Assembly (NCBI RefSeq): GCF_932294415.1
Contig: NC_065544.1
Coordinates: 27,317,351 to 27,381,350, forward strand
Origin: Quercus robur
Lineage: Eukaryota; Streptophyta; Magnoliopsida; Fagales; Fagaceae
Direction of reading: 5' to 3'
Length of the DNA stretch: 64,000 nucleotides
Shown here in pieces: positions 11,421 through 23,263 of this stretch. The stretch's first letter is position 1. Every line of letters begins with the position of its first letter. The position numbers and the translations under genes were made by a program. The notes beneath the pieces are model-generated. The model made no database searches, was not told the origin of the DNA, and saw nothing but the letters and a program-made list of their open reading frames with translations.

Positions 11421-12992
11421 CTCAATTGGGGCCATCAATTCTGGTGGCTTATCCCAGGTAGACTCACCTGTCCTCTTGTTGTAATAATATCTAGAAAAAA
11501 ACAAGAATCAATCAGAGTAAGCTACTGAGAAAAGAACACTGAATGCCACCAACCACTTTCAAGATTTTCTAAAATTCAAATCGGAATGTTAAACTGTTAC
11601 AATGAAGCATGAAGTCAATAACATTGCAGGAGACAAGCAGAAATGATAGGACCTGCAGCCAAAGCAAAAAATTACCTAATCTCTTGCCAATCAGATGAGG
11701 AGTGTTGATTAAGGCTAGGAACAGTTACTGCCTGAAAATCCAAATTAGAGATTCCAAAACTATAACTAGTTAGTTTTCACAAAACAAAAATAGATAAATC
11801 AATGCACAAGGACTAAAGCTAGATACAAAAATTTATTAGTATCACATCTAAGCAATAATCAGAATCCTAATTCAAATTTTCTCACGATTTTCTTAATTTC
11901 AGCCACTGTAGTACATTTCCAATGTACTTGGGTTGGTTATGGCAAAATATCTCTAAACTCTTGCTCCGGTTATCTACCCTTTAATTCATACTACTGAATT
12001 TCCCTTCAGGTTGTTGGAAATATAAAGAACCTCACCTCTCAGGTAATCTGCCCTTCACTTGGATTACATTTTGTTTAAATTACATAAATCCATTATCACA
12101 CTAACCATAGTTGTCAGTATCATACGATACGCGATATGTATCATATGTAAAAGTTCCATATTGTAAGAGCGCATTATAAGTGCTCATGAATCATATGATA
12201 TAGTATGTGTATCGTAAAATCTTACGCATAGTACGATACATAATCAAATGCTTTAAAATGAGGTTTTTATGTGTTTAAAACTTATACTTTTATTTGTCAC
12301 AAGTTATATGGTGCAATGATTAGTAACCCACACAAGTTAGCAAGTAAACCTAATCTAAAGAAAAAAATTGCAACCTTGTCATCTTTTTAGTCATACATTA
12401 ATTAAACCAGGAAGTTTTAGGTGATTGAATCCACTTTCTATATTAATAAAATAGAGACTTGGGATCACATTGACAATTCTCTATACCATGAGGATGCAAT
12501 GATGAGATTGAAAAAAATGAAAACAAAGAAGCATCACCTTCTCCAAATTAATAAGATATTAATATGTATTAAATATTATTGAGAAATTTCATACTTCATG
12601 AACAAGAATAATTTTTTTCAAGAAACTTGAAAAGCATGTAAAAAAAAATAGTGAAACACAAAGAAAAGGAAGAAGAAAATATGTGACCCCGGTAACTTTT
12701 TAACTGAAGAGATTAGAATGAAATAAAATGTAACAACAAAAAAAACACTTACAGAATCTGTAGAAGGGATGACTGAAGGTTGTTGACCAGTCTGCAGTAC
12801 TGGTGTCGCAAATGCTGCACTAATATCATTGGGTAGGCCAGACACATGATTTGTTATAGGAGGGACCCTTGGTTGACTCAGATTAGTAGGCATTGCAACA
12901 TTTGAGGGAGACCCCTGTACCATAGGCTGAAACTGCTGAGATGCTGATGGAACACATGTCTGTCCTTGCTGGGTTGGAACAACTGGCTGAAA
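11421..12992 (-). pseudogene. PRP40-like exons: Gln/Pro-rich region and first WW domain
   Basis: Three minus-strand exons resemble the N-terminal part of plant PRP40A-type splicing factors, which bind the pre-mRNA branchpoint machinery and RNA polymerase II C-terminal domain through WW domains. Exon a, 12992-12753 (80 codons), reads FQPVVPTQQGQ and is rich in Q, P and S. Exon b, 11731-11676, reads SSSDWQE. Exon c, 11490-11421, reads YYYNKRTGESTW and PPELMAPIE. All are bounded by AG and GT and keep phase (240, 56 and 70 nt). The WW domain is damaged: WQE is followed almost directly by RYYYN, so about six residues of the first turn (normally ...ADGR) are missing. No second WW, FF domains or PRP40 first exon were found. 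It is either a truncated duplicate or the 3' part of a chimeric kelch gene. Confidence 0.7.
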
Positions 12993-13175
12993 CTGCCACC
13001 AAAGAAATTTCCCATGACACAATAACTCAAGACTCTTATAAAATAGCAAATAATAAAACATGGATGGGAGAGGAAATTACTTGCATAGATAAAGATGAAC
13101 CCGGAACAAAAGAATTAAAAAAATAAATAAATGTCACATGTCTTCGTATAAAATCTAAATAAAGTGTGAGCATAT

Positions 13176-13390
13176 TGTGGGTGCATTTTTTGCTTCAGGG
13201 AAACTCATGTACTCCCTGGCATTTTTTGCTGTCCCACATCGAAGAAAACTCCCTCCCCCCTCTGCCTTATAACTCATGGTACTCCTTTCTCTTCAGCTCA
13301 TGCTTATAAGGCAGAGGGGGGAGGCGATGTGGGATAGCAAAAAATGCCAGGAAGTACATGAGTTTCCTTGAAACAAAAAATGCACCCACA
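13176..13390. mobile_element. MITE with long inverted repeats and CATAT target duplication
   Basis: The 215-bp element has complementary termini (TGTGGGTGCA at the left, its complement at 13381-13390). Its arms stay complementary for about 75 bp (roughly 13176-13253 and 13315-13390), including CCCACATCG and CCCCCCTCTGCCTTATAA. CATAT flanks it at 13171-13175 and 13391-13395. It has no coding capacity. It lies in the interval between the kelch exon 2 and the first PRP40-like exon. Confidence 0.88.
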
Positions 13391-13787
13391 CATATATATG
13401 AGATTAAAAAGGTTTTACCATAAGCAAATAAAACAAAGAATAGGTTTAGAAACAGCTAAGCTGAGCACAATGTCAAGCCAAAGTGAAAGCATCATGTTCA
13501 CATACTCACATTCAAGTAAATTTTAATTGAAAAAGAACTAGGTTTCAATCAAGAAAGGGAAGAATTATATTTTCATAATTTGAGGGGCGCAAACAAAAAT
13601 GACTGAGATACACAAGTGCTCATAAAAAGGAACCACATTTCAACCTACTTCTAGGAACCCTGGTAGCCTGGCTCAGCTCGCCTTTAACTACCATGATGTC
13701 AAGTAAACTCCTGTATTCACATAGGTTGCTTGTTATATACACCCATATACCATAGTCACTGCATAAGATGGTGGAGTAGAGACTCAC

Positions 13788-15081
13788 CTGTTCCTTAAAA
13801 GGAAGAGACTCACCATCAGAATTATCTTGTGAATTCTTTGGTTTCTTCTGCTTTGATGTATAAGAGCAGCGATCCCTGCAAGTCAGGTTACTATTAGTAG
13901 CATATCAGACAATTGTTAAGACTTTGTAAAGAGGTGAGAGAAACTTACAGCAACTGGGCATCCAAGATATCTATGCTGCGATCCATGGGATACTTGTGGG
14001 TGGCCACAACCGAAATATTCAAGTCCTTGAAACCTTCTTTGCCTGGGTCCATGTTAGATATTTTAGAAACAACAATTATGACACAATACAAGTAAGGAAT
14101 TTCAATGTGCTGATCACGTTCCCTCAGCCTCCAATTAGTATTAGGAATGAAGGTGGACTGCAAGAGAAGACAGAATTTACTATGGCCTAAATGGAGAAGA
14201 CCGTGAGGACGATGCTCAGTTAGTAATTCTTTCTTCCCAAAGATTTCATCGCGAGTGTTGAGAAAGCCCTCGAACCACTCATCAGTAATCAGATTGTAAG
14301 CGTGTATAACCAATTCATGTCTAGCGAAATAATCGAAGGAAACCCAATAGAGAGTATCACCCTCTGCTAAAGCAGTATTAGTTGTCTGACTGAAACCAAA
14401 ACCACGAAGTAGCTTGAAGACGGACACGGGAGTATCGAGTGGTTCCCAAGACTGATCATCGATGTTGTATGTAAGGAAACGAAATTGAGGAGGACGATCG
14501 CCACTAAGGAATGAACTGACAAGAATCTGTGCCTTCTCGGGCTTAAGAAGAAGAGCGACAACACTCCGACTATGATGGTCAACCTCCACTGGAGGATTGG
14601 GTAACGGTTTCCACACTCCTATTTTAGGATCTAAAACTTCCATCCAGGGAGACTTAACTTCCCGTACACCACCTAAAATGTACAACTTTCCGTTGACGAC
14701 GAACTTGTGTGGGTTGACTCTACTAACAATCGGTGGAGGACCAGGCTGCCAACCATTAATATCCCCACCGGTGAGGTCGAAAATCTGAACTCGATCACGA
14801 AAGTGATGACTGCTAATACAATAGATAGAGGAGTCTAATGCTGCAAAGTAACACTGATTCTCAATCTCCATCACCGAAAGCGGATTGAGCTTTTGCTTTT
14901 GCTTTTGACAGTGTGAGTCTGCGTCTGGGACATCAATGGAAAACCATTCTATCTGTGATACGATGACTCCATCATCCCTCTCAGTCTCCGACCTTTGCCT
15001 GTCCAGGGTGAAACCGCCGAAAAAGATGACGGATCTATCGTCATTTGGCCTTGACGTTGTCGATGAACTTTCGACGGCCAT
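13788..15081 (-). CDS. Kelch-type beta-propeller protein, at least two exons
   Basis: Exon 1 runs from the ATG at 15081 to 13949 and encodes about 377 residues; exon 2 runs 13875-13788, with GT-AG borders and matching phase (CT plus G). The protein has kelch-like repeats: IFFGGFTLDRQ near residue 20, VNGKLYILGG near 130, EVLDPKIGVWKPLP near 150, NIDDQSWEPL and YNLITDEWFEG in the second half. There is no F-box at the N terminus and no signal peptide, so a cytosolic or nuclear propeller is likely. Exon 2 is short, basic and Lys/Gln/Ser-rich. It ends with a good donor (CAG|GTGAG) in phase 0, so more coding sequence should follow. The next phase-compatible exon in view is the PRP40-like one at 12992. 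The ligand is unknown. Confidence 0.75.
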
Positions 15082-15142
15082 AGAATAGAATAGAAGAGAG
15101 TTTGGGAATTGTGAACGGGAATGTGATGAGGGGAAATAGGGG

Positions 15143-15149
15143 TTTTATA
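15143..15149 (-). promoter_or_regulatory. TATA box of the kelch gene
   Basis: On the minus strand TATAAAA lies about 62 bp upstream of the ATG at 15081, which would give a 5' leader of roughly 30 nt. It is the only good TATA-like match just upstream. Confidence 0.5.
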
Positions 15150-15159
15150 CTTTTTAGTT

Positions 15160-15722
15160 TCGCCTGTGTGCAGTTTCCTTTATTGGGCCATCCTTGACTC
15201 ATCTATTGTTGTTAACTTTTCTTGTTCTGGACCTTAGGGCCAACTCTAGCTTGTTTTGGTATATTAGACCCACTTCAAGCCTATACTCTTTTGGCCCACT
15301 TCTTCCTTTGCCTATTATAAGCTTCTTCCTTCTTAGACCTGAGGTCCGTGTCCACCTCTCTTTGGATTTTTGGGTTAACAATTTGCATTTTATTTTTTAT
15401 GGTTCAATATGATTACTGGCTGCATGCTTATTCAAGTCGGACGGCAAGATATTATAAATGTCCTGAAAACATGATTTGTTAGTGTCCAAAAGGGCCTCTA
15501 CACTTAAAGATTATTTTTGCCCACTTATTTTACTATTTAGCTTATTTTTGCTACTGTTCATAGGTCTCACTGCACTTTTTGATACTATTTATTGGTCATA
15601 CTGTACTATTTCAGCTAATTTTTACCAGTACTTTCAATAAAAAGTTTTCAATTTCAACAAAATAAATGAATTCCAAACGGACACCAAATGTAGCATGAAT
15701 AAATAGTTTTTTATTTATTTTT

Positions 15723-15770
<48 letters not shown>

Positions 15771-16019
15771 GAGAACAAATAAATAGTTTTTTAAGCTCAG
15801 TGGCATGGGATTACAATGTAGTTAAAAGACCATTTTCGATGCTAGTATTAGATCATCCAATCCTTGTAGAAGTTTGAGAAAAGGAAAAACCCCGTTCAAG
15901 TTTGAGAATATGTGGCACCAGCCCCATGATTTACTGTTTAACTGAGGGAATGGTGGAACAACTATATTGTTGAAGGAACAACTAGCTTCAATCTAGTGAG
16001 AAGCTACTTATATTAGAGA
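15160..16019. other. Intergenic DNA with an (AT)n tract
   Basis: No gene was seen. An (AT)n microsatellite occupies 15729-15755 and runs into a poly-T tract. Short ORFs on both strands at 15190-15410 have no recognisable domain. Confidence 0.5.
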
Positions 16020-16620
16020 TTTTCGATCCATCTGACAGGGACTTTGTATAAAATATTGGCAAAGGTGCTAGCCAACATATTAAGAAGGTATTGGGTAATC
16101 TACTGTTAAATTCACAAAATTCTTTTGTGGAAGGTAGATAATAGATTCGGATTTAATAGCAAATGAAGTCCTGGATATAAAAGTTTGTAGTAGATCCAAT
16201 GGATCATTTGTAAGTTGGACTTAGAGAAGGTATATGATTATGTCAATTGGAATAGTCTCCTTTATTTGCAATAGCGATTTGGGCTTAGAAAGAAATTTAG
16301 GACTTTGATCAACATGTATCTTTCTTCATTCATATTTTCAGTTCTCTTGAATGGTAGCCCCGCAGGTTTTTTGGAGAATTTGAGAGGGTTACATCAAGGG
16401 ACACCCTATCCTGTCTTTTCTTCATCCTAGTTATGGAGTTGCCTTGTAAGGTGATCGATAGGGCGGTAGAGGAAGGTTGTCTGATGGGGTTAATAGTCGA
16501 GGGTAGTAATGGAGATGCCTTAACTATGTCATAAATTTTTTGCACTTCATAAAAATAAAAAATAAAAATCGCTTTCCTCTACGGATGATGTGATTCTATT
16601 TGTGAGGTAGAGATGGAGCA
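16020..16620 (+). mobile_element. LINE reverse-transcriptase core remnant
   Basis: Across several frames the plus strand gives phrases of a plant L1-type RT: LYKILAKVLAN near 16045, NSQNSFVEGR near 16120, LEKVYDYVNW near 16225, FSVLLNGSPAGFF near 16340 and ADDVILFV near 16585. Frame changes and stops separate them (e.g. a stop after VEGR). It is dead and truncated, and belongs to the same broad LINE class as the fragment at 10550-10985, though they cover different parts of the polyprotein. Confidence 0.8.
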
Positions 16621-16830
16621 AATAAGAAAGGGATAAGATTAAAATAATAATAAAATAAAAAGAGTTAAAATGAATGCAAAGTATGCATTTTAGTGGAAGA
16701 AATGCCTGTTAGCTGGAAAATAAAATTCATAAAAAAACATTTCAGGTGTTGAAAAAGTTGAGAAACTGCTAGATAATGCTCAAGTCTTGCTGCAAATCTA
16801 TGGAATAGCTTTATGAGGAAAGTTTCATAC

Positions 16831-17699
16831 TGTTAGGTTCTAAGACTTTATGAACTAATGTATTAGAACTTCAATGTGTATTATGTTGGCAAACCATAAT
16901 CAAAACATAGAGTATAAGTTTAGGCTTGCTCAAAGTGTGATTTATAATAAAATTGGAATCGATTGATTACAAGATTTATTGGACAAAATCTACAAGGCTT
17001 GATCGATCGAAAATTAGACTTGATCGATCAAAACTCGTGCAGATTTAATTATCTGTAGAAATTCCAATTCAGCCCAAGCCGATATGACGTATAAGGTTAA
17101 GTGTTTTACTTCGAGTATAAAAGGAAAAACCCTAACTACGTTTTAGAGGTCTTTAGAGAGTTGTGTGTTGAATCTTTTGTGAGATCTAAAGGTGTTTACC
17201 TTCATATACACACGTAGAGTTATCAAGATCAAGATTTGCATCAAGAACTTGATGATCTTTTCAATTGCTGCATAAAGAACTTTAAAGAAAATCTGAAACC
17301 TTTGAGTGGAGTCTCAAAGTCACAAGTAGGAGAACTTGTAGTTGCAGCAAATCAAGGAAAGAAGTATTCCGCGGACTTGGAGCTGTCACGCGGTCATGAT
17401 AGTAAGTTTTTTACTCGAGGTAGTAATAGAATGTTAGTTGTTTAAGTTCTATTGTAAAAATTTCAATTCTTTCATAGTAGATCTGTTTTTTACCTTGAGG
17501 ATAGTTAGGTTAAATCCTCCCCAAGTTTTTTACCGGTTTAGTTTTCTTGGGTCATCATATCGTGATGTTCTTTATATTTCCGCTTCTTTGCATGATATGA
17601 TATTATTGTATTAACCTAGAACTGAATAATTTATCTAAGTAATTACTTGGCTAGATAACTAGGTTAAACAATCTAGTTTATAGGGATCTAAAACTAACA
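16831..17699 (+). mobile_element. Solo LTR, 869 bp, with CATAC target duplication
   Basis: The LTR starts TGTTAGGTTC and ends CTAACA, so TGTTA/TAACA form the terminal inverted repeat. CATAC is found directly before (16826-16830) and after (17700-17704). Inside are TCGATCGA tracts (16990-17030), a TATAAAAGG promoter-like box near 17120 and AAACCCTAACTACGTTTTAG just after it. No protein domain or second LTR is present, so the internal region was probably lost by LTR-LTR recombination. The family looks Copia-like, which is inference. An ORF at 17236-17445 inside it has no domain and is not called. Confidence 0.9.
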
Positions 17700-18116
17700 C
17701 ATACTAAACGCATTTCATACTTATTACTTAAGCTTGTTGAAAGTATGGCACCAACGATTTTCTTTGGCTTTATACAGTTTCTTTTCTAATCAACAATGCA
17801 TCTTGTTTTTTCGTTCTCTTTTTGTTCTTTTCTTTCCCTCATTTCTCCTGTTCTACTCCTTGCTTGCTGCTCCTTTTTATTTCTCTATCATTCAAAAAAC
17901 ACCATGAGTATCCTTTAAAGTAAAGGGTTTACAGTGGGAGATAGATAATGATAATTTAGAACTTCTCTTACTTGAGCCTCCTTTTAATTTGCTATCATTT
18001 AGGACAGGAACAAGATGAAAATGGAAACTTCAAGCGACCAAAGTCTATATATTTACTACAAGAAAAACTAAGTTTTATTGGGTTTCACACTTGCAAGTTT
18101 TATGGCATGGGGTTCG

Positions 18117-18231
18117 GCTTGTGTCCAATGGCTAGTGGCTAGTGGGCCCGTTAGGATACGGACACGTGTCCAAGACTGGACATGTGTCCGCATCGCAACG
18201 TGTCAAGTGGCACTAGCCATTGGACACAAGC
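18117..18231. mobile_element. Foldback hairpin with 21-bp perfect arms
   Basis: GCTTGTGTCCAATGGCTAGTG at 18117-18137 is exactly complementary to 18211-18231. Between the arms lie two 12-bp near-identical palindromes, GGACACGTGTCC (18160-18171) and GGACATGTGTCC (18178-18189). It has no coding capacity. It could be a small foldback or MITE element; no target duplication was identified. Confidence 0.7.
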
Positions 18232-18239
18232 TCCACCCT

Positions 18240-19777
18240 ATGGCACAGATGCAAGATGAACAGTATGCAACTAAGTCTTGTAAATAATTGTTTTTAGTAC
18301 ATCTTCTGTAGATATATTGTATCGTACAGATTACAATTTGTATGTTATATCTGTTTTTGGCATTTGCAATTGAGGATCAAACAGATCCATTCCATTTCCA
18401 TCTAATTAGATATCTCTTGAGCTATGGATATTAGAATAATTGAAATTGTGCTTTTGTTTAATAAAAGCTTTTGCAAGAATAAAAAAACCATTACTTGATG
18501 AACAAGGGTTTCTTTCCTCCAGATTCATTCCTGTTAGACAAGGTTGATAAGATGGGCATATAAACACTACAGGTAATTATCACCCATACATTGCGATTGT
18601 GCTATTTAGTAATTATTGAAGCGGAGTAATCTACTTGGAAGGATGATACATGCGTGATGTTTATTGATGTAATATTAAACATGTGTCATGTCCTAGAGAA
18701 TTGGTTGATAACTACCTCCTTATTTTTCATTTTCTTTTCATTTAAGCAAAAATTATTTTTTAGTGGCTTCTAGATTGATAGTAAAACAGAAGATCATCGA
18801 TTCCATGCGGGCTGGTTCGTGATTGGTAGCTGGTGTGATGTTAGAATATATAGAGGGTGAATCCCTACCCTGAGTAGCCCTAACGTTTAGAAAATTTATT
18901 TAATTAAAATTAGGCTTTTACTTTTGTATAAGTATGTTGTTAATTCTTATCATAATGTGTGTAGTAATTTTTTGTTGTTTTTAATTTTCTAAGGATTTAT
19001 AATTTTTTTTTTCATTATTTCATGATTGTTCTTTTCCTGTATATGAATTTTGTTTGTTTAAGGTTTTATTATATATCTAAACTTTTACAAGAACACATGT
19101 ATGTCATGATCTAGGTAAAACTTATTTTATACAAGGGCACATGTAGGAAAAATGTTCATAAGTATATGTTTAAAAATTTCTGAAAATTGGGTTGATCTAT
19201 GTAGATCAGTATGCTAACTTCTATAAACTGATGGATTTTACAAGAATGTCTGTGAATTGGGGACATTGCACCCCTCTTTGACATCAAGGACAAAAAGTTA
19301 TAACTGAGGACATCAACTTAACAAATCTCTTAAGTCTAAACCCAACTAATTGGGTCAGCTATAAAGATTTGTCATTTGTATTCTGGGACATCATATACTA
19401 TATATTAGAAGCCGTGATTGTGTCAAGTGACTATTCACTCAATACGACAAGTAGCTACAAGCTCCTCATGCCAAATGGCTCTCCTTATTTTAAAAATTGG
19501 GTAAATTACATAATTCTTCAATAGTTTGGGGTTGTTTCAAATTAAATCATAAATTTTATTTACTTTTTTAATTAAAACCATTACCTTTTTAAATTGCTTC
19601 AATTCACTATTTACATAAGTCTATGTTAACTAAAAGCAATAGAAACTCACATAAAATTTAGCTAAAATCTATCCAAAAAAAAAATCATTCCATGTAAACT
19701 TATATGATAAAAATAAGTTATTTAGTTATTGTTATCAAAACATTTACAATAAAGTATAATAAGTAATTTAGCCTCCC

Positions 19778-19809
<32 letters not shown>

Positions 19810-20850
19810 TTTAGCCACACACACGCCACCCACGCACCCACACCCTATAGATTTAGCCTCCTGTTTTCTGATAGTAAGATTTAAACCTAAGACCACCACA
19901 AACACAACCAACTCTTTGACAACTCAGCCACCTTGCAAGGACCCTTGGTTTTCAGCAAGTTTTGGTACTCAGCAACTGCACGAAATTAGTTCTACTCTTT
20001 AATGGGTTTGCAAAGCCAGATTGGAGGGAAAGAACACAAGCCAGTCTAGAGGTGTTTTCCTTAAGCAAGAGTTCCTCACTCAAGTCAAGTCTTATCACTG
20101 TCCACTTCTTTTGAACCTTTTTCCCAGTAGAGATGCTGGTTTGATCAGGCCAGAATAAATCTGGGAAGGTACTTGGGGCTTTCCCATCAACAAGAAAAGA
20201 GAGAGATAGAAATGATTCAATTTTGAAATAGAAGTGCAAGCAAAATTGGCAGGTTGGAATTGTCATTGTCCTCATCAAATCAAATCTACCTCTTCAACTG
20301 TGACCAAAAGTTAAGTGTGAATTTGCGTAATCAAGTTTGAGACCTTGGACTGTGCCTTTGTGATTGAATTTTGATTATTAAGTCATTGTGCTATCATGTG
20401 ATGGGTCTCATGTCGAGTATATACTAGATTGGTTTGAGTTATATAAATGATTACAAAAGGTTCAAATTTGATTAATCCTTGTGTGGGAATAACAAAGGTG
20501 TGACTAAATTTTAATTTGTTAGTGACATGGGTGTCAATTGCTAGCTAACAATATCCCATTCAGTTTGAGAATAAGCTTTCCCCGATGGGGAATAACAACA
20601 GTAAAATAATAAGCGATAGGACTGACACATTGTTTATTTGAAACTACACATAATTGTTATGTAAAATTAAACAAGGTTTTAATCATGAAAATTAAGTAAA
20701 GTCAAAGGAACAACGTGCTTTAAACAGTAGTAAGCAGGACATATTTTTCTTATAATTTTTAAAAAATGTATCAGAGACTTACAAATCAATCATTGTTTGT
20801 TGTTTTGTCCACTTTCCTTTCACCATCTTCATGCACATCATACTCAGGTT
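18240..20850. other. Intergenic DNA, no gene seen
   Basis: The stretch is AT-rich. It holds a poly-A tract at about 19779-19805 and a repeat-like phrase (TAGTAAGATTTAAACCTAAGACC) near 19870-19900. An ORF at 20278-19952 (minus) shows no recognisable domain. Confidence 0.5.
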
Positions 20851-20859
20851 CACTTTTTC

Positions 20860-22760
20860 CATGGACTTTTTAATTTTTCTGAGATTGGAAACAAAAAATC
20901 AATTGTATAGCTCCATGAATCTCAGTTATTAGAGGAAAAATGGTTTGATAATAAACTTACCACGTATACATTTTTAAGAATTCTTTCTGAGTTTCTAACC
21001 AGAGGCCTTGGAGCTGTTGTAATTTCTTTCAGAGGGGCAAGTTTTGTCTCCGAGTTCGCTTCCTTAAGAATCACTCTTTCCTAAAACAACTTAATTGACA
21101 TCAGCTATGAAGGAAAAACTTTTAACTGTCTCTTTAAACAGACTGGGCTGAAAAAGTTCACATACATCAGTTCTTAGCCTAAAAGGCTTGGGATTTGTGG
21201 GCTTATACTTCACACTAAGAGCACTGGTGGCATGGCAGCAGAGATGGAACAGTCTTTTAAAGTCTTACCTGTTACTCAGTTAACCTGCATCATTTTTGCA
21301 AGTTGGGAAATGAGACTAGGATGAACAGTTTGTACAGAAGCAGATCTGAAAAAAAAAAAAAAAATGATTTTCTAGCAGAGAGGCAACCTTTTGTGATACT
21401 TTGAAGTATCATGCTTCCCCAGAGTTACTCTTTCACGGTGCCCATTATTTTGATTCTGCATACTGTAGTCATTTAACACAAAAACATTGTTGATATATTA
21501 TCTGCAAGAAAATAAGACCATCATGATAACAAGAAATTGTGAATGCACAAGTTCAATACCTGTTTACATCTGATGCCAAAAGCGTTTTTTCTTTTCATCA
21601 TTATCTAAGACTTCACTGTCATTTCTGTATCGTCACAGGTCACAGCATTTTCCTCGTCATCGTTTTCACTGTCATTTTCTGTATCGTCACAGGTCACGGC
21701 ATTTTCCTCGTCATCGTTTTTCTTGACTTTATGAATTTCCCTTCTCCCTGAATTTGATATTATTTTCTCCTCATAATCACTTCCTCCACTAGTCCCTTCA
21801 GCTGCTCCACTTAGAGATTGGGAATTGGGAACACCTTTTTCTACTGAATCCCTTTCTTCAGAACTTGATAGGGCAATAATGTCACCTCTTGAAGAACCTG
21901 AGAAAACTTAAACTGAATTCTCAACTTTCTGTGATTTCACAGTTTTCGAATACTCTTCACGCCCATTTCCTTAACTGCTATTAGAAGTACCTGATGCAGA
22001 GTACACTTCAAAAGAACCACCCCTTGATTTCTCATCCATATCCATGTCACTAGAATCGTCCCCTTCATGAGGCACATGATCATGAGAGGGTTGTGTCAAT
22101 TTCATTTTTCTTTCTCTACAAAATTCTTGAAGATTTGGCTTTCTGGACCTTGCGATTGTGAGAATGCAAGGAATTAAAAACCCGGCTTTTAGCCTTTCAT
22201 CCTCTTAATGGTTTTCATGAAGCATCTCTAGGCAATGGTTTGTTATGGCCTAATACTTGCGTCTTTCCACTGGTAATCGCAAGCTTCTTCATTGCTGAAC
22301 ATATTGTTCTCACAGGCATATTCAATCCTGCCAAAATCTTTACCTTTACGGCTTTCTTTGGAGAGTTAAAGACTAGAGCCTTTGCTATGACAATATTCTT
22401 TTGCACAGCAATAGTTGTTGCTTTTGGGTTTCAAACACTTCTAAATGTATTAGGATTTGAGGCGCTTTCAATTCCTTAGAGTCGTAAGAGCCTTAGCCAC
22501 ATCGAAAGATTGCTTTGCCTTTAAATCTGGGGTTGCACTGAGCTTAGTAGGTGGTCTGGCTTTCAATTTGGTACCAACCAATTTTTGAGAAATTAACGAA
22601 ATGGGGCTTATATTGGGACTTCTTGCTGCCATGACCTGTATGGTTAAAAGCCATCATCTCTAATTTAGAACGAAGACACTTTGAGGAAGAGTTAAATTTA
22701 AAGAAAGGACTACCCTGAAGAACAAAAAATTTGTAGATTGCTTTGGAATCCATTTCTTCC
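20860..22760 (-). pseudogene. Degenerate low-complexity coding remnant, unrecognised
   Basis: On the minus strand, acidic and Ser-rich peptides can be read in pieces (DDEENAVTCDD twice near 21600-21720, SSDMDMDEKSRGGSF near 22040, SSSEERDSVEKG near 21860), separated by stops and frame changes. Further upstream come Lys/Pro-rich pieces near 22390-22560. Composition suggests a decayed nuclear protein gene, but no family could be named. It contains a 53-bp tandem duplication at 21614-21720. Confidence 0.35.
21614..21720. repeat. Tandem duplication, about 53 bp, two copies
   Basis: The unit beginning CACTGTCATTTCTGTATCG occurs at 21614-21666 and again at 21667-21720 with one inserted T and an A/G change. 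It lies within the degenerate acidic coding remnant. Confidence 0.9.
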
Positions 22761-23263
22761 TCATGCTTCTGGTCACATCATAAAACACAATTAACATAAA
22801 CATAGGGCAACTCAAGTCAATTGAGTGAAAATTGCAAGACATAGTTTAGCGATTAAAACTTAAAAGTCTCACAGACTCCGACTGCATGCTAATCAACAGG
22901 TGTATTGCACTCAAAAGTGAGTTCAAATTCCATTAGAAAAAAAACACTATGCACTGAGATATTAAAATGGATGACAGGGATCTTGAGCAATAGTGGGATC
23001 AATTAATTTTGTAACTGTTTATTTCCTTATATATGAATATGATTTCAACATAACCAGGAAACCTCAATAGCTGTATGATCCACCAATCTTTGAAAGTCTT
23101 GGGGAGCAAATAAATTTGTTTAAAAGATCATTTTTTGTTTAAAGTACAGTGGTATTTTTATCCACTTCTAACAAATAAGCAATATGCTCTAATTTAAGTT
23201 GTCTTTTTCTCTTCTTCTCATAAATCTAACAACTAATGCAATAAATTATAGTGGGTACCTCAT

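Noticed and set aside
17236..17445. 69-codon ORF within the solo LTR
   Set aside because: It lies fully inside an LTR and has no domain; the inverted family copy does not keep it open.
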